Shown here piece after piece: positions 27,101-35,677 of a DNA stretch of 64,000 bases. Numbering within the stretch: the first letter of the stretch is position 1; every line of letters begins with the position of its first letter. The stretch is taken from positions 62,001 through 126,000 of the forward strand of contig JADLAC010000019.1 of NCBI GenBank assembly GCA_020848435.1. The letters are read 5' to 3'. The notes under the pieces are model-generated. The model was not told the DNA's origin, did no database searches, and saw nothing but the letters and a program-made list of their open reading frames with translations. This DNA is from Burkholderiales bacterium (GTDB taxonomy: Bacteria; Pseudomonadota; Gammaproteobacteria; Burkholderiales; WYBJ01). Position numbers and translations under genes: made by a program.

Positions 27101-27990
27101 AACTTGCCTTTCGGATCGACCGGGATCACGCCGCCGAAGACGCTCACCGTCTGGTCGGCGCGGATCGCGCTGCCGCTCACCGTGACGGTGCCGCCGCGCA
27201 CGGGAATGTTGGCGAGCTGGCGGCTGTTCTCGCCGTAGCCGGCGAGGCGCTCGCGCTCGAGCCTGTCCTGATCGTCGAAACCGGTTTCACGTTCGATCAG
27301 CGCGAGGCGCTTCGGCCCGGTCTCGTCGAAGCGACCGCGCTCGTCGTAGGCGCGCAGCACGTAGACGAGATCGACCGCGGAGCCCACGTCAGGGCGCCAC
27401 GTTGTCGAGGCACCGATGGTCACGGGCAGCACGGCAAGCGGCGTGGTCGCAACGTCCTGACCCTTCTGGAACACACGGATCTCGGAGCGCGCGATCCAGC
27501 GCATGTAGTTGCTGTAGGTGTGGAGCTCGATCGGGGCGCCGCGCAACACGCTCGCCTTCGTCGTCCATGCGTTGAGGGCGGGGGAGACATTGAGCGGGTC
27601 GTATTTCAGTTGGATGTCGGCGCGTTCCAGCGCAACATCGACACAGCGGCTGCGATCGGCTTCCGGGCGCAGCTGGTCTTCTTCGAGCGGGATGCCGTCG
27701 ACGCTCACGCGGAACGGCACGCCGGGACGCGTCGCGGAACCCGTGCCGCAGGGCGACGGCTTCCGTGCATCGGCGCGCGCGGCAGCGCGCGTGCGCACGA
27801 CGTCGGATGCGGCTCGCCCCGACGGCGCCGACAGATCGCTTGGCGCCTCGCTCGACGGCGGCGTGCCGTGCACGAACGTGCGATCGTTCGCGAGCACCTT
27901 GCCGCGTGCGGGCGCGTCAGCGGGCGCCTGGGCATGGGCGGTGCCGAAGAGGGCGCCGAGCGCCAGCGTGATGAGCTTGAGGTGCATCAT
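24112..27990 (-). CDS. Large outer-membrane beta-barrel protein, partner of the DUF11/SdrD-B surface protein
   Basis: A 1292-residue exported protein with signal peptide MMHLKLITL to AHA (about 21 residues). Residues ~130-290 and ~340-420 look like Ig-like beta domains (GAPIELHTYSNY, VTVSGSAI). From ~450 onwards alternating hydrophobic/polar strands separated by short turns, and a final Phe after VFLNVLA, indicate an outer-membrane barrel. Segments such as GKFYVRLQKDES recur in large barrels of this type. The start ATG overlaps the stop of the upstream giant gene (ATGA), and GGAGGTGATGCG supplies a very strong ribosome-binding site inside that gene. The two proteins are therefore made together. 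No TonB box is evident. A transport, anchoring or display role is inferred. Confidence 0.75.
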   Translation of the reverse strand: MMHLKLITLALGALFGTAHAQAPADAPARGKVLANDRTFVHGTPPSSEAPSDLSAPSGRAASDVVRTRAAARADARKPSPCGTGSATRPGVPFRVSVDGIPLEEDQLRPEADRSRCVDVALERADIQLKYDPLNVSPALNAWTTKASVLRGAPIELHTYSNYMRWIARSEIRVFQKGQDVATTPLAVLPVTIGASTTWRPDVGSAVDLVYVLRAYDERGRFDETGPKRLALIERETGFDDQDRLERERLAGYGENSRQLANIPVRGGTVTVSGSAIRADQTVSVFGGVIPVDPKGKFATRQILPAGPHSIEVTVSEKDGSAASFRRNLSIAEGDWFYVALADITLGRNHTSGPAQLVTQDSDHYDNKVYLDGRGAFYLRGLIKGEYLLTAAADTREQPLRDLFSNFSSKDPRYLLRRIDPDRYYPVYGDDSTLADDAPTQGKFYVRLQKDESHVMWGNFQTSWTGTELTQYSRGLYGANIVWRPSGSTSYGEKRTAVNAFAAEPGTLQSREEFRGTGGSLYYLRHQDITLGSERVWVEIRDKDSGLVLTRTPLRPAEDFEVNYLQGRLILRAPLPSTADGSELVQTSTLNGHPVYLVTTYEYVPGVTALDSNAYGLRAHQWLNDHVGIGVAAYKQGDPGSDQRLRGIDLTLRYKPGSYIKAEAAHSRGPGSDSASSLDGGFAFNAQARGGQGADARRIEAGIELSDVSDTLQGRVRAYWQDKDAGYTGPGQITWNGEATEQRGASGVIELSPATALQFKADERLATSQDLRVLEAGVRHRLSPQWSVGAGVRYDERDTRIANASPTLSQSGERTDIVLRLDYRPLLAPAEAARLDELAKQQGETAKAGGNALPATAPQPAPGTASSAMLPTVNATLHDAPALAPGSQFAPEPGMRYEPWSLYGFVQGTASHSGNRTPNDRAGVGGSWQLTDRLRLIGEASSGDGGLGGKVGGDWRIDDRSNAYLNYTMETERPDAAYRGRFANLVSGTRHRLSERLATFGESRWGNGAGPESLTHAFGIDYAPADRWTTGFKFETGKLTDPLAGDMKRRAAGVSAAYRHEQTRLASALEYRADDASATGERRTWLMRNSLGHQATPAWRLLGKLNFSFSDASAGRFYDGDFVEVVTGAAHRPVENNRWNTLFKYTYFYTLPSPGQVGANNTLLDFAQRSHVLNVDTMYDVKPWLTLGFKYGLRVGELKDAKVGGDWYSSRADLVIGRIDYHWVKEWDAVVELRRLAVREAQDSRKGALIAVYRHVGEGVKLGVGYNFTDFSDNLTDLSYRSRGVFLNVLAAF

Positions 27991-30900
27991 CGCATCACCT
28001 CCTGCTCGATCACGAGGGGATAGCCGCCGCTTTCCTCCCGCCAGCGTTGTCGCAGGAGCTGCGTCAGTGCCTCGATGCGCTTGTCCACCAACGCGCGGTC
28101 TTCGTCGTGCAGCCGATAGGCGAGGCGCACGACCGAAGGTGCGGTCTTGAGCGTGGCGGGCAGGGCGTCGAAGCGCGATTGCCATTGCGGCGAAAGCGCC
28201 TCGGCGCCGGGCACGAAGGCGTCATTGGCGACTTCCACCCGCACGACGCGATGCACGCCCGCACCGAAATCGATGCGCACCAGCTTGCCGCGCGTCGCGC
28301 GCGCATCGCGCGGGTTCTCGGTGGTCATGCGATAGCCCGAGGGCAGCGTGCGCTCGTCGAGCTTGACGACGAAATTGGAGCCGCGCAGCTCGTTCGGCAC
28401 GACGGCGCACGGGATGTGATAGCGGCCTGCGGCATCGGTGGTGATGAGCAACCCGCGCGCGGTGGCCAGCCGCACATTCGCAATACCACGCTCGCCCGCG
28501 TCTTCGTAGCCGTTGACATTCTTATCGTCGAACACCTTGCCGATCACGTCGGTGCAGTCGAAGGTCGGGTCGGGTACGACGCGCACCGTGGCAGTCGCGA
28601 CGTTGGAAGTCGGCAAATTGGCGATGTTGTTCGAGGCGTACGCCTGGTTGACGTACTGGCCTTCGGTTACGCCCGAGCCCACGACGAGCAGCAGGCGGAA
28701 GGTCTTGCGCTCGTTCGGCGCGAAGCTCAGGTTGCGCCAGTTGAGCTCGCGCCCTGCCACGCGCGGCTCGAGCCGCGCGCCGTTCAGGCTGGCGCTGCCC
28801 GAGCGGTAACGGAATCCCGGCGGCACCAGGTCGCGCAGATCGATGTTGGCGAGCGTGACGGCGAGGGTGTTGGTGGCCGTGATGGTGTAGGGCACCAGGT
28901 CGCCGCGCGAGACGTTGAGGAGCGCGGTGGTCTTCTGCACGATGAGCGCACCGCCCAGCACCGGATCGAGCGCGATGTGGTTGTTGACGAGGTTCGCCGA
29001 CACCCCCGGGGTCAGCACCAAGGCGAGGAAATACTGGGTGCTCGCCGCCGTGGCCGCGAGCGCCGCCGAGGTCGCCGGGCAGGCCGCCGGGTCGTGGCTC
29101 GCCACGGCAACGGCCGGCGCCGTGTTGCCGCTCTGGACCAGCGCCGGCTCGGGCGCGGCGCCGACGTTGAGCGTCGCAGCGCAGGGTTGGATCAAGGCCG
29201 AGGGCGCACTCAGCAATCCTGCCGGCGCGGTCACGGTGAGGCGATAGGTGCCGGCGGGGGCACCCGCGAGCAGGATGTACTGGTAGAAGCCGTCGGCGCC
29301 GGTCACCTGGCTCACGTTGGTGGTGCCGCCGAGCAGATGCGAGGCCGGGTCGAAGCCCGCCGGAGCGTTGATCGTCACCGTGGCGCCGGCGACGGGCTGG
29401 CGCGTGACCGAGTTGTAGACCACGCCGTTCGGATCGAGCGGCAGGTTCTGGCCGGCGACGTTGGCGCCGGAGACGACGTTGAGATTGGCGATGACACCAT
29501 TGGCGACCGCCGACCCGGGCACGAGATTGCCCGCCTCGACGCGCGGATTGCCGTACACCGCGTTGTTCGACGGATTGCGGAAGCGAATTTCGTAACCCGT
29601 GTTGGGTGTCACAGCGTTGAAGCGATAATCGCCGTTGGCATCGGTGCGCGTGGTCGCGACCACGGCGCCGGCGCGCGAGAGCTCGACGATCCAGTTGCCG
29701 CGCCCGGCGAGCGCGCCATCGTTGTCGGCGCGGTCATGGTTGGCGTCGAACCACACGCGCCCCCTCACGCTGGCGAGCGCGAGCGGCTGCTCGCCGAACT
29801 CGTATTGGGTCGCATCGACGCCTGCGCCCAACACGATGGCGGTGATCGCATCGTTGCCCGCCGTTCCCCCGGCGCTGCCGGCACGGTCGGCACCGTCGGT
29901 GTAGATCACCGGATGCGTCTCGGTGACGGCGTAGGTGCCTTGACGCAGGCCGTCGAAGACGTAGTTGCCGTTACCGTCGGTCGTGGTCGCGCGCCCGACC
30001 GGGTTGCCGAGGTGATCGGTCCCCGTTAGCGTGACCGTGACCCCGGCAATGCCGGATTCGCCGGCGTCGCGCTGGCCGTTGCCGTTGGCGTCGACATAGG
30101 TCGAGCCGCGAATCTTCGATGTCTGCTCGCCGAAGTTGTAATTGGTGCCCGACTGGCCCGCGCCGAGATTGATACCGCCGATGCGATTCTGCGCGGGGTT
30201 GGCGCTGAAGCTGGCATTGTCGACGCCACCGCCCAAGTTGCCGGCGCTCTCGCGCCCGTCGCCGTAGCCGGGTGGCTGCGTCTGGGTGAGGGTGTAGCTG
30301 CCGCTCGGCAGATTGTTGAACGCGTAGTTGCCGTTCGCATCAGTCGTGACCGTGCAGCTCGGCACGATGGTGCACACGTCCACGCCCGTGCTGGTCGTGC
30401 CGGAGAGCGTGATCGTCACGTTGCCGATGCCGGACTCGGTGCCTTGGATGACACCGTCGTTGTTGTCGTCGCCGTACACGCGGCCGGATAGCGTTTGACC
30501 GCGCTCGCCGAAGTTGTAGCTCGCGCCGACCTGGCCGACGCCGAGCACGATCCCCGAGAGCACATCGTTGCCCGCCGTACCCGCCGGCGCGCCGTTCACG
30601 GTGCCGGCACGATCCTGGCCATCGACGTAGTTCGTGAGTATCGGGCTCGGCGTATTGCCCGCACCGAGCTCGCGTAGCGTGTAGCCGGCGGCGTTGCTCG
30701 CGGGCAGGCTGGTGAAGAGGTAATTGCCGCTCGCATCGGTGGTCAGGGTGCAGGTCGGGATCACCGCGCAGACGCTCACGTTGCCCGCGGTGTTGCCCGA
30801 GAGCGTGACCTCGACACCCGGAATGCCGGGCTCGCCCGCGTCGCGGATGCCGTTGTCGTTGGCATCGACGTACACCGATCCGCCGAGGAGCGTGCCTTGA

Positions 30901-33900
30901 TGACCGAAGTTGTAGTTGGCTGCGCTCGTGCCCGGATTGCCGATGACGATGTTGCTCGCGACTTGCGTCGCGGGCGTGGCGCCCGCCGTGCCGCCGGCGG
31001 AGCCGACCTGGGCGCCCGTGCTCGTGAGCCCCGCCGGAATGGTCTCCGTCAGCGTATAGCTGCCAGGGCGCAGCACGCGGCACGCCGGGTTGGGATCGGC
31101 CGCATTCGGGAAGCTGTACACGCCGGCGCCGTTGGTCGTGACGTTGCAATTGACGGCCTGGCCGAGATCGTTGGTGCCGCTGAGCGTGATCACTACCGTC
31201 GGGATGCCAACGTTCTCGCCGCCGCCCTTTACGCCGTTGCCGTCGACATCGACGTAGACCGTGCCGCCCAAGGTCGAGCCTTCGATCTCGCCAAAGTTGC
31301 GCTCGCTGACCGCTGCACCGGGCGTTACCGTGCCGGCGGCAAGCGTGATGGTCTCGGGGCTCGCGCGCCCCGCGCTCGCGGCAATCACGTTGCCGGCCCC
31401 GGCCCCGTTCTGATCCTTGCCGTCGAGGAAGCCCGCCGGTTGGGCGGTCTCGGTGAGCGTGTAGCCGCCCGCACCTGACGGAGGCACGCCGGCGAAGCTG
31501 TAGCTGCCATCGCCCGCCGTGACGGCATTCATGCTCACCGGATTGCCGGCGTAGTCGGTGCCGGTGAGGGTGATCGCGACGCCGCCGATGCCGGTGTCGC
31601 CGGCTTCGCGCTGGCCATTGTTGTTGCGATCGTTGTGGACGTAGCCCGAGACCGTGGCGCCCTGGTACTCCTCGAAGTCGTAACCGGTGGCGGCGGTGGC
31701 TGCGGGAAGGACGATGTTGGCGATGGTGTTCTGTGGCGCGAGGTTGCCGCAGTTGCCGGCGGGTGGGCAGGCGGGGGGGGCGTTGCCGCCCGCGGTGCCC
31801 GCGACTTCCTTGCTGTCGGCATAGCCTGCCGGCTGGGTTTCCACCAGTTGATAGGTGCCGGGCGGCAGATCGTCGACGCGGTAGCTGCCGGCGGCGTCGG
31901 TGCTCACCGTGCGCGCGATGTTGTTGCCGTACAGATCGGTGCCGGAGAGCGTGATCTGCACGCCATTGATGCCCTCACCGGCATTGAAGCCGCCGCTCAA
32001 GTTGCCATCGTTGTAGACGCGGCCCGCGACACTGGAGCGGCGCACGTTGACGCTGCCGTTATTGCTGTTGTTGCCGGCATTGGTGTCGACTTCGCTCGTC
32101 GCCACGCTGCCGCTGTTGCTCGCCACCCCGGTTGCGGGGAAGGCCGTGACGCGCACGGGGATGGTGATGGTCGCGGTCTCGTTGGCGTTGAGCTGGCCCA
32201 TCGCGCAGGTGACGAGTTGGCCGGCGAGTGCACAGTTGCCGCTGCCGGCGGGGAGCGTCTTGGTGAAGCTCGGCGCAGCGCCGAAGGCCGCCATGCCGGC
32301 GGGCAAGGTGTCGGTGAAGGTCGTGGTCTCGCTGTCGCCCGGGCCGTTGTTGCGCACCGTGACGGTCCAGTCGAAGGGCTGGTTGAGGTCCACGGTGGCG
32401 AGGGAAGGCGTCTTGGAGACGACTTGCAGATCGGCGCGCACCCGCACGGTGGTGCTCTCGTTCTCGGTGCTGTTGACCGCGTTGCTGTCGGGTTCGTTGG
32501 CGCCGACCGACGCGGAATTGTTGTAGGTATCGCCGCCCAGCGGGGGGGCGTTGATGACGCGAAAGCGCAGATCCATCGAGCAGCTCGCGCCGGCGGCGAG
32601 CTCGAAGGCGCCGCAGACGAACGCCCGGGTGCCGGTGAAGGTCGTGCCTCCCCCCGCGCACGTGGCCGGTGCCGGCGTGTTGCAGGTGGTCGTTTGCAGG
32701 CCGAGGAATTCGAGGTTCTTGCCGCCGGCCGTGGTCATCGTATCGGTAACCTGGATGCCGCTGCCATAGGAGGGGCCGGCGTTGCTGACGTTGATCCGGT
32801 AGTCGATCACGTTGGTGGCCGGGGCCGCCGGATCGAATCCGACCGGATCGGTGAGGTCGGTCTTGTTGACGATGAGATCGATCTGCGCCGGCTGTACCGT
32901 GAGGGAGGTGCTCTGCGCGTTGTTGCCCGCGTTGCTCTCGGTCGTGGCGGTCGCGATCGTGGCCGTGTTGTCGAAGCTGCGCGTGGGATTGCCGGCGTGG
33001 AAATTCGGCCGCACGACGAAGGTCGCGCTCGCCGTTTCGCCATTGGCCATGCTGCCCACGTTGCACGCGAAGCTGCCAATCGCTCCCGGCGTGTAGGTAC
33101 AGGTGCAGCCGGCCTTGCTGCAAGACGCGCTCACGACGCTGACGCCGGAATCGCCGCCGACCGAGGAGGTGATCGGGTCGCTGATGGTCACGTTCGCGGC
33201 CGCCGACGGGCCGTTGTTGCGGAAGTTGAGCACGTAGGTTGCATTGGTGCCGGCACGCACTGCCGCGGGCGTTACCGACTTGCTCGTCATCGTCACGTCG
33301 GCCACGGGATCGATCGTGGTGTTCGCGCTCGCCGCGTTGTTGTTGGGGTTCGGATCGCCGATGTCCGGCGAGGTGACCGACGCGTTGTTGGTGAAGGGGC
33401 CGTCGCGCATCGGCCGGGTCACTTGCACGCTGATGTCGGCGAACTCACCGTTGGCGAGCGTGCCGACGTTGCAGGTCACGGTACCGCTCGATCCGTTGAC
33501 CGCGCACGCGCCGCGCGAGGGTGTGGCCACGATGCCGGTCGTGCCATGCAAGGCGCTGGTCGTGAACATCGGCACCGGATCGGTGACGGTTACGTTGGTT
33601 GAGGCACCGGGCCCGTTGTTGGTCGCGCGCAAGGTATACGTGAGCGTGTTCTGCGCGGAATTCAGCGTGGCGAGATCGACCGACTTGGTGAGCGACAAGT
33701 CGGCCGCGGTGGCGGTCGAGGTCGTCCCGGGGGCGACGCTGTTGTTGCCGGCCACGGGGTCGCTGACCGGACCGCTGAGCGCAACCGATGCCGTGTTGGT
33801 CAGCGTGCCCGCGGCCGTCGCGGTCGAGCTCACCGTGATGGCCGGCGCATCCGCGCCGAGCGCGAGCACTCCCGGACGGGTGCAGGTGATGGCGTTGCCC

Positions 33901-35381
33901 GCGGGTGCGCCGCAAGCCCAGCCGGCGCCGTTCGCCGAGATCAGCGTCTCCCCGGCAGCGCCGGTCTCCGTCACCGTGATGGTGCCGCCTGCGGGCACCG
34001 CTTGCGGGCCGAGGTTGCGCACCGTGATCGTGCTGGTGATCGGGGAGCCCTGCGCGACGGGATTGGGCGTCTTGGTCTTGGCGATCGTGAGATCGGCGCC
34101 GTCGGGTTGGACATTGAAGTTGACGCTGTTCGAGGTGTTGTTGGCGGGCGCGGGATCGGCAGTCGGCGACGAAATCGTCGCCGTGTTGCTGAAGCTTTGC
34201 AGGCCGGCGGTCACCGGCGCGGTGGCGGTAATGCTGATGTCGTTGGCTGCACCGACCGCATAGCTCGCGCGCGTGCAGGTCACCGTTTGCCCGGCCGGCG
34301 CGCAGGCCCAGCCGGTGCCGCTGCCGGCGATGTTGGTGAAACCTGCGGGCAAGGTGTCGGTAACCTGCACCGCGTCCGCGCTGCTGCCCGCATTGTTGCG
34401 CGGGGTGAGCGTGAAGGTCACGAGCCCGCCGCTCACCACCGGCGATGACACCGACTTCCCGATCGACAGGTCCGCGCCCGGTACTACCTGGAAGGCGCCC
34501 GTGGCGGTGTTGTTGCTCGGATTGCCGTCGCCGAGGGCGTTGTCCAGGGCCTCGGCCGTGGCAGGATTGGTGACCGTGCCGGTGGCAATGCCGGCCGCGA
34601 CCTGCGCGGTGATTTGCAGCGGCGCGGCCGCATCGCCGACGGCGATATTGTCGCTGTTCGAACAACTGACCACTTGGCCAATCGCCGCACACGACCAGCC
34701 GGCACCGGCGGAGGAGACGAAGCTCAGGTTGGCGGGCAGCGTGTCGGCGACGCGCACACCCGTGGCAATGTCCGGGCCGGCGTTGCTGACCGCGATGGAG
34801 AACGTGGCCTGGCCCCCCTGCGGCACGGTCGCGGTCGTTGCCGTCTTGGTCAGCGCGAGGTTTGCGCCGCGGTTGATGGTCGTGTTCTGCGTGAGCGAAT
34901 TGTTGCCGGCGTTGCTGTCGCCGACGAGCAGGCTCACCGCCGCGGTCGAGTTGACAACCACCGAGCCCGCGGCGGTATAGCTCACGGGGATGCTGCGCGC
35001 GGTGTTGGTGGTGCCGGCGAGCGGCGGAAGCGAGCAGCGGACCTGGCGCGCGGGTGCGGCCTCGAAGGTGCAGCCGGCCGGCAGGGCGCCGTCCACGCTC
35101 AGATTCGCGTGCAGCGTGACCGTGAGCTCCGAGGCTGGGGCCGCATCGGCAGCGCCGTTGGCGACGACGATGTCGTAGTTGAAGCGGCCTCCGGCGACGG
35201 CGGGATCGGGGGTATCGGTGAAGCTGGAGACCTGCAGGTCGAACGCCCAGGCGCCGAGCGGGATCAGGCACAGGAGTACGGCCGCGCTACGCCGTAACAA
35301 GGAATGGACGGTGAGGTGAGGTCTTGCACGTTGCATCAAGCCTGCAACGCGCAAGACCTGACCTCGGCGATCCTGGCTCAC
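27987..35381 (-). CDS. Giant DUF11 / SdrD-B repeat surface protein (adhesin-like)
   Basis: A 2464-residue exported protein. About eight DUF11-type Ig-like repeats occupy ~47-1115 (recurring DTLPAG, NNGP, AGNNS). About seven SdrD B-like repeats follow at ~1116-2000 (VYxDxNxNGxxDxGExGIxG, then YNFGE). Another DUF11-like unit and one SdrD-B unit lie near 2150-2380. A C-terminal domain follows with VVRLAYRLHDED. No LPxTG or PEP-CTERM anchor is present, so anchoring probably uses the coupled barrel protein downstream. The signal-peptide core is LLRRSAAVLLCLIPLGAWA (residues 28-46). The GTG start has GGGAG seven bases upstream; residues ~6-23, between start and core, are encoded by a dispersed palindromic repeat. 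Start by in-frame ATG at 35336 or TTG at 35300 is possible. Calcium binding by the B repeats is expected from the family. Confidence 0.85.
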   Translation of the reverse strand: MSQDRRGQVLRVAGLMQRARPHLTVHSLLRRSAAVLLCLIPLGAWAFDLQVSSFTDTPDPAVAGGRFNYDIVVANGAADAAPASELTVTLHANLSVDGALPAGCTFEAAPARQVRCSLPPLAGTTNTARSIPVSYTAAGSVVVNSTAAVSLLVGDSNAGNNSLTQNTTINRGANLALTKTATTATVPQGGQATFSIAVSNAGPDIATGVRVADTLPANLSFVSSAGAGWSCAAIGQVVSCSNSDNIAVGDAAAPLQITAQVAAGIATGTVTNPATAEALDNALGDGNPSNNTATGAFQVVPGADLSIGKSVSSPVVSGGLVTFTLTPRNNAGSSADAVQVTDTLPAGFTNIAGSGTGWACAPAGQTVTCTRASYAVGAANDISITATAPVTAGLQSFSNTATISSPTADPAPANNTSNSVNFNVQPDGADLTIAKTKTPNPVAQGSPITSTITVRNLGPQAVPAGGTITVTETGAAGETLISANGAGWACGAPAGNAITCTRPGVLALGADAPAITVSSTATAAGTLTNTASVALSGPVSDPVAGNNSVAPGTTSTATAADLSLTKSVDLATLNSAQNTLTYTLRATNNGPGASTNVTVTDPVPMFTTSALHGTTGIVATPSRGACAVNGSSGTVTCNVGTLANGEFADISVQVTRPMRDGPFTNNASVTSPDIGDPNPNNNAASANTTIDPVADVTMTSKSVTPAAVRAGTNATYVLNFRNNGPSAAANVTISDPITSSVGGDSGVSVVSASCSKAGCTCTYTPGAIGSFACNVGSMANGETASATFVVRPNFHAGNPTRSFDNTATIATATTESNAGNNAQSTSLTVQPAQIDLIVNKTDLTDPVGFDPAAPATNVIDYRINVSNAGPSYGSGIQVTDTMTTAGGKNLEFLGLQTTTCNTPAPATCAGGGTTFTGTRAFVCGAFELAAGASCSMDLRFRVINAPPLGGDTYNNSASVGANEPDSNAVNSTENESTTVRVRADLQVVSKTPSLATVDLNQPFDWTVTVRNNGPGDSETTTFTDTLPAGMAAFGAAPSFTKTLPAGSGNCALAGQLVTCAMGQLNANETATITIPVRVTAFPATGVASNSGSVATSEVDTNAGNNSNNGSVNVRRSSVAGRVYNDGNLSGGFNAGEGINGVQITLSGTDLYGNNIARTVSTDAAGSYRVDDLPPGTYQLVETQPAGYADSKEVAGTAGGNAPPACPPAGNCGNLAPQNTIANIVLPAATAATGYDFEEYQGATVSGYVHNDRNNNGQREAGDTGIGGVAITLTGTDYAGNPVSMNAVTAGDGSYSFAGVPPSGAGGYTLTETAQPAGFLDGKDQNGAGAGNVIAASAGRASPETITLAAGTVTPGAAVSERNFGEIEGSTLGGTVYVDVDGNGVKGGGENVGIPTVVITLSGTNDLGQAVNCNVTTNGAGVYSFPNAADPNPACRVLRPGSYTLTETIPAGLTSTGAQVGSAGGTAGATPATQVASNIVIGNPGTSAANYNFGHQGTLLGGSVYVDANDNGIRDAGEPGIPGVEVTLSGNTAGNVSVCAVIPTCTLTTDASGNYLFTSLPASNAAGYTLRELGAGNTPSPILTNYVDGQDRAGTVNGAPAGTAGNDVLSGIVLGVGQVGASYNFGERGQTLSGRVYGDDNNDGVIQGTESGIGNVTITLSGTTSTGVDVCTIVPSCTVTTDANGNYAFNNLPSGSYTLTQTQPPGYGDGRESAGNLGGGVDNASFSANPAQNRIGGINLGAGQSGTNYNFGEQTSKIRGSTYVDANGNGQRDAGESGIAGVTVTLTGTDHLGNPVGRATTTDGNGNYVFDGLRQGTYAVTETHPVIYTDGADRAGSAGGTAGNDAITAIVLGAGVDATQYEFGEQPLALASVRGRVWFDANHDRADNDGALAGRGNWIVELSRAGAVVATTRTDANGDYRFNAVTPNTGYEIRFRNPSNNAVYGNPRVEAGNLVPGSAVANGVIANLNVVSGANVAGQNLPLDPNGVVYNSVTRQPVAGATVTINAPAGFDPASHLLGGTTNVSQVTGADGFYQYILLAGAPAGTYRLTVTAPAGLLSAPSALIQPCAATLNVGAAPEPALVQSGNTAPAVAVASHDPAACPATSAALAATAASTQYFLALVLTPGVSANLVNNHIALDPVLGGALIVQKTTALLNVSRGDLVPYTITATNTLAVTLANIDLRDLVPPGFRYRSGSASLNGARLEPRVAGRELNWRNLSFAPNERKTFRLLLVVGSGVTEGQYVNQAYASNNIANLPTSNVATATVRVVPDPTFDCTDVIGKVFDDKNVNGYEDAGERGIANVRLATARGLLITTDAAGRYHIPCAVVPNELRGSNFVVKLDERTLPSGYRMTTENPRDARATRGKLVRIDFGAGVHRVVRVEVANDAFVPGAEALSPQWQSRFDALPATLKTAPSVVRLAYRLHDEDRALVDKRIEALTQLLRQRWREESGGYPLVIEQEVMR
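35313..35365. repeat. Dispersed palindromic repeat, copy 4
   Basis: Inverted arms 35313-35335 and 35343-35365 match at 21 of 23 positions, with a 7-nt spacer. This is the most compact and best-preserved copy. It lies in frame within the signal-peptide region of the giant surface protein, between its GTG start and the hydrophobic core. Confidence 0.85.
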
Positions 35382-35495
35382 GTTTTCGCTCCCGAGCGTG
35401 CACGGTGCGCGTCCCGGCGGACTTACGCCGGGAGCGCCCAGGTCAGAGCACGTCTTTGCTTGTGGTTACGCCCGTAAGGGCGCGGGAGACTTATA
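35382..35495 (-). promoter_or_regulatory. Structured leader and possible -10 box of the giant surface protein gene
   Basis: On the minus strand a TATAAG (35490-35495) could be a -10 box; no good -35 pairs with it. The leader of about 100 bases holds two hairpins: CCCGGCG/CGCCGGG (35413-35432, loop of 6) and CGCCC/GGGCG (35469-35482, loop of 4). The GGGAG ribosome-binding site lies just after the first. I do not recognise a known riboswitch class. Confidence 0.35.
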
Positions 35496-35677
35496 GCATG
35501 CGAGGCGCATGCGCGCGCTTCGAAATCGAGGCGCAATGCAAACGATTGTGAACTGGTCGGCGCTCCAGCGGGAATGACAATCGCTTAGCGCCGGGGACGG
35601 TGGAGGTCAGGAGACAATAAATGACACCCAAATAACTCTGCGACGTGGGAGACCTTGGTGATCAATCACCGCGGTGA

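Noticed and set aside
28047..33602. Long plus-strand open frames (655-660 codons) opposite the giant surface protein
   Set aside because: They mirror the repetitive codon pattern of the minus-strand gene and have no ribosome-binding sites or recognisable domains.
35382..35495. Leader of the giant surface gene considered as a cyclic di-GMP riboswitch
   Set aside because: It lacks the conserved GEMM core and tetraloop receptor segments; only simple hairpins are visible.
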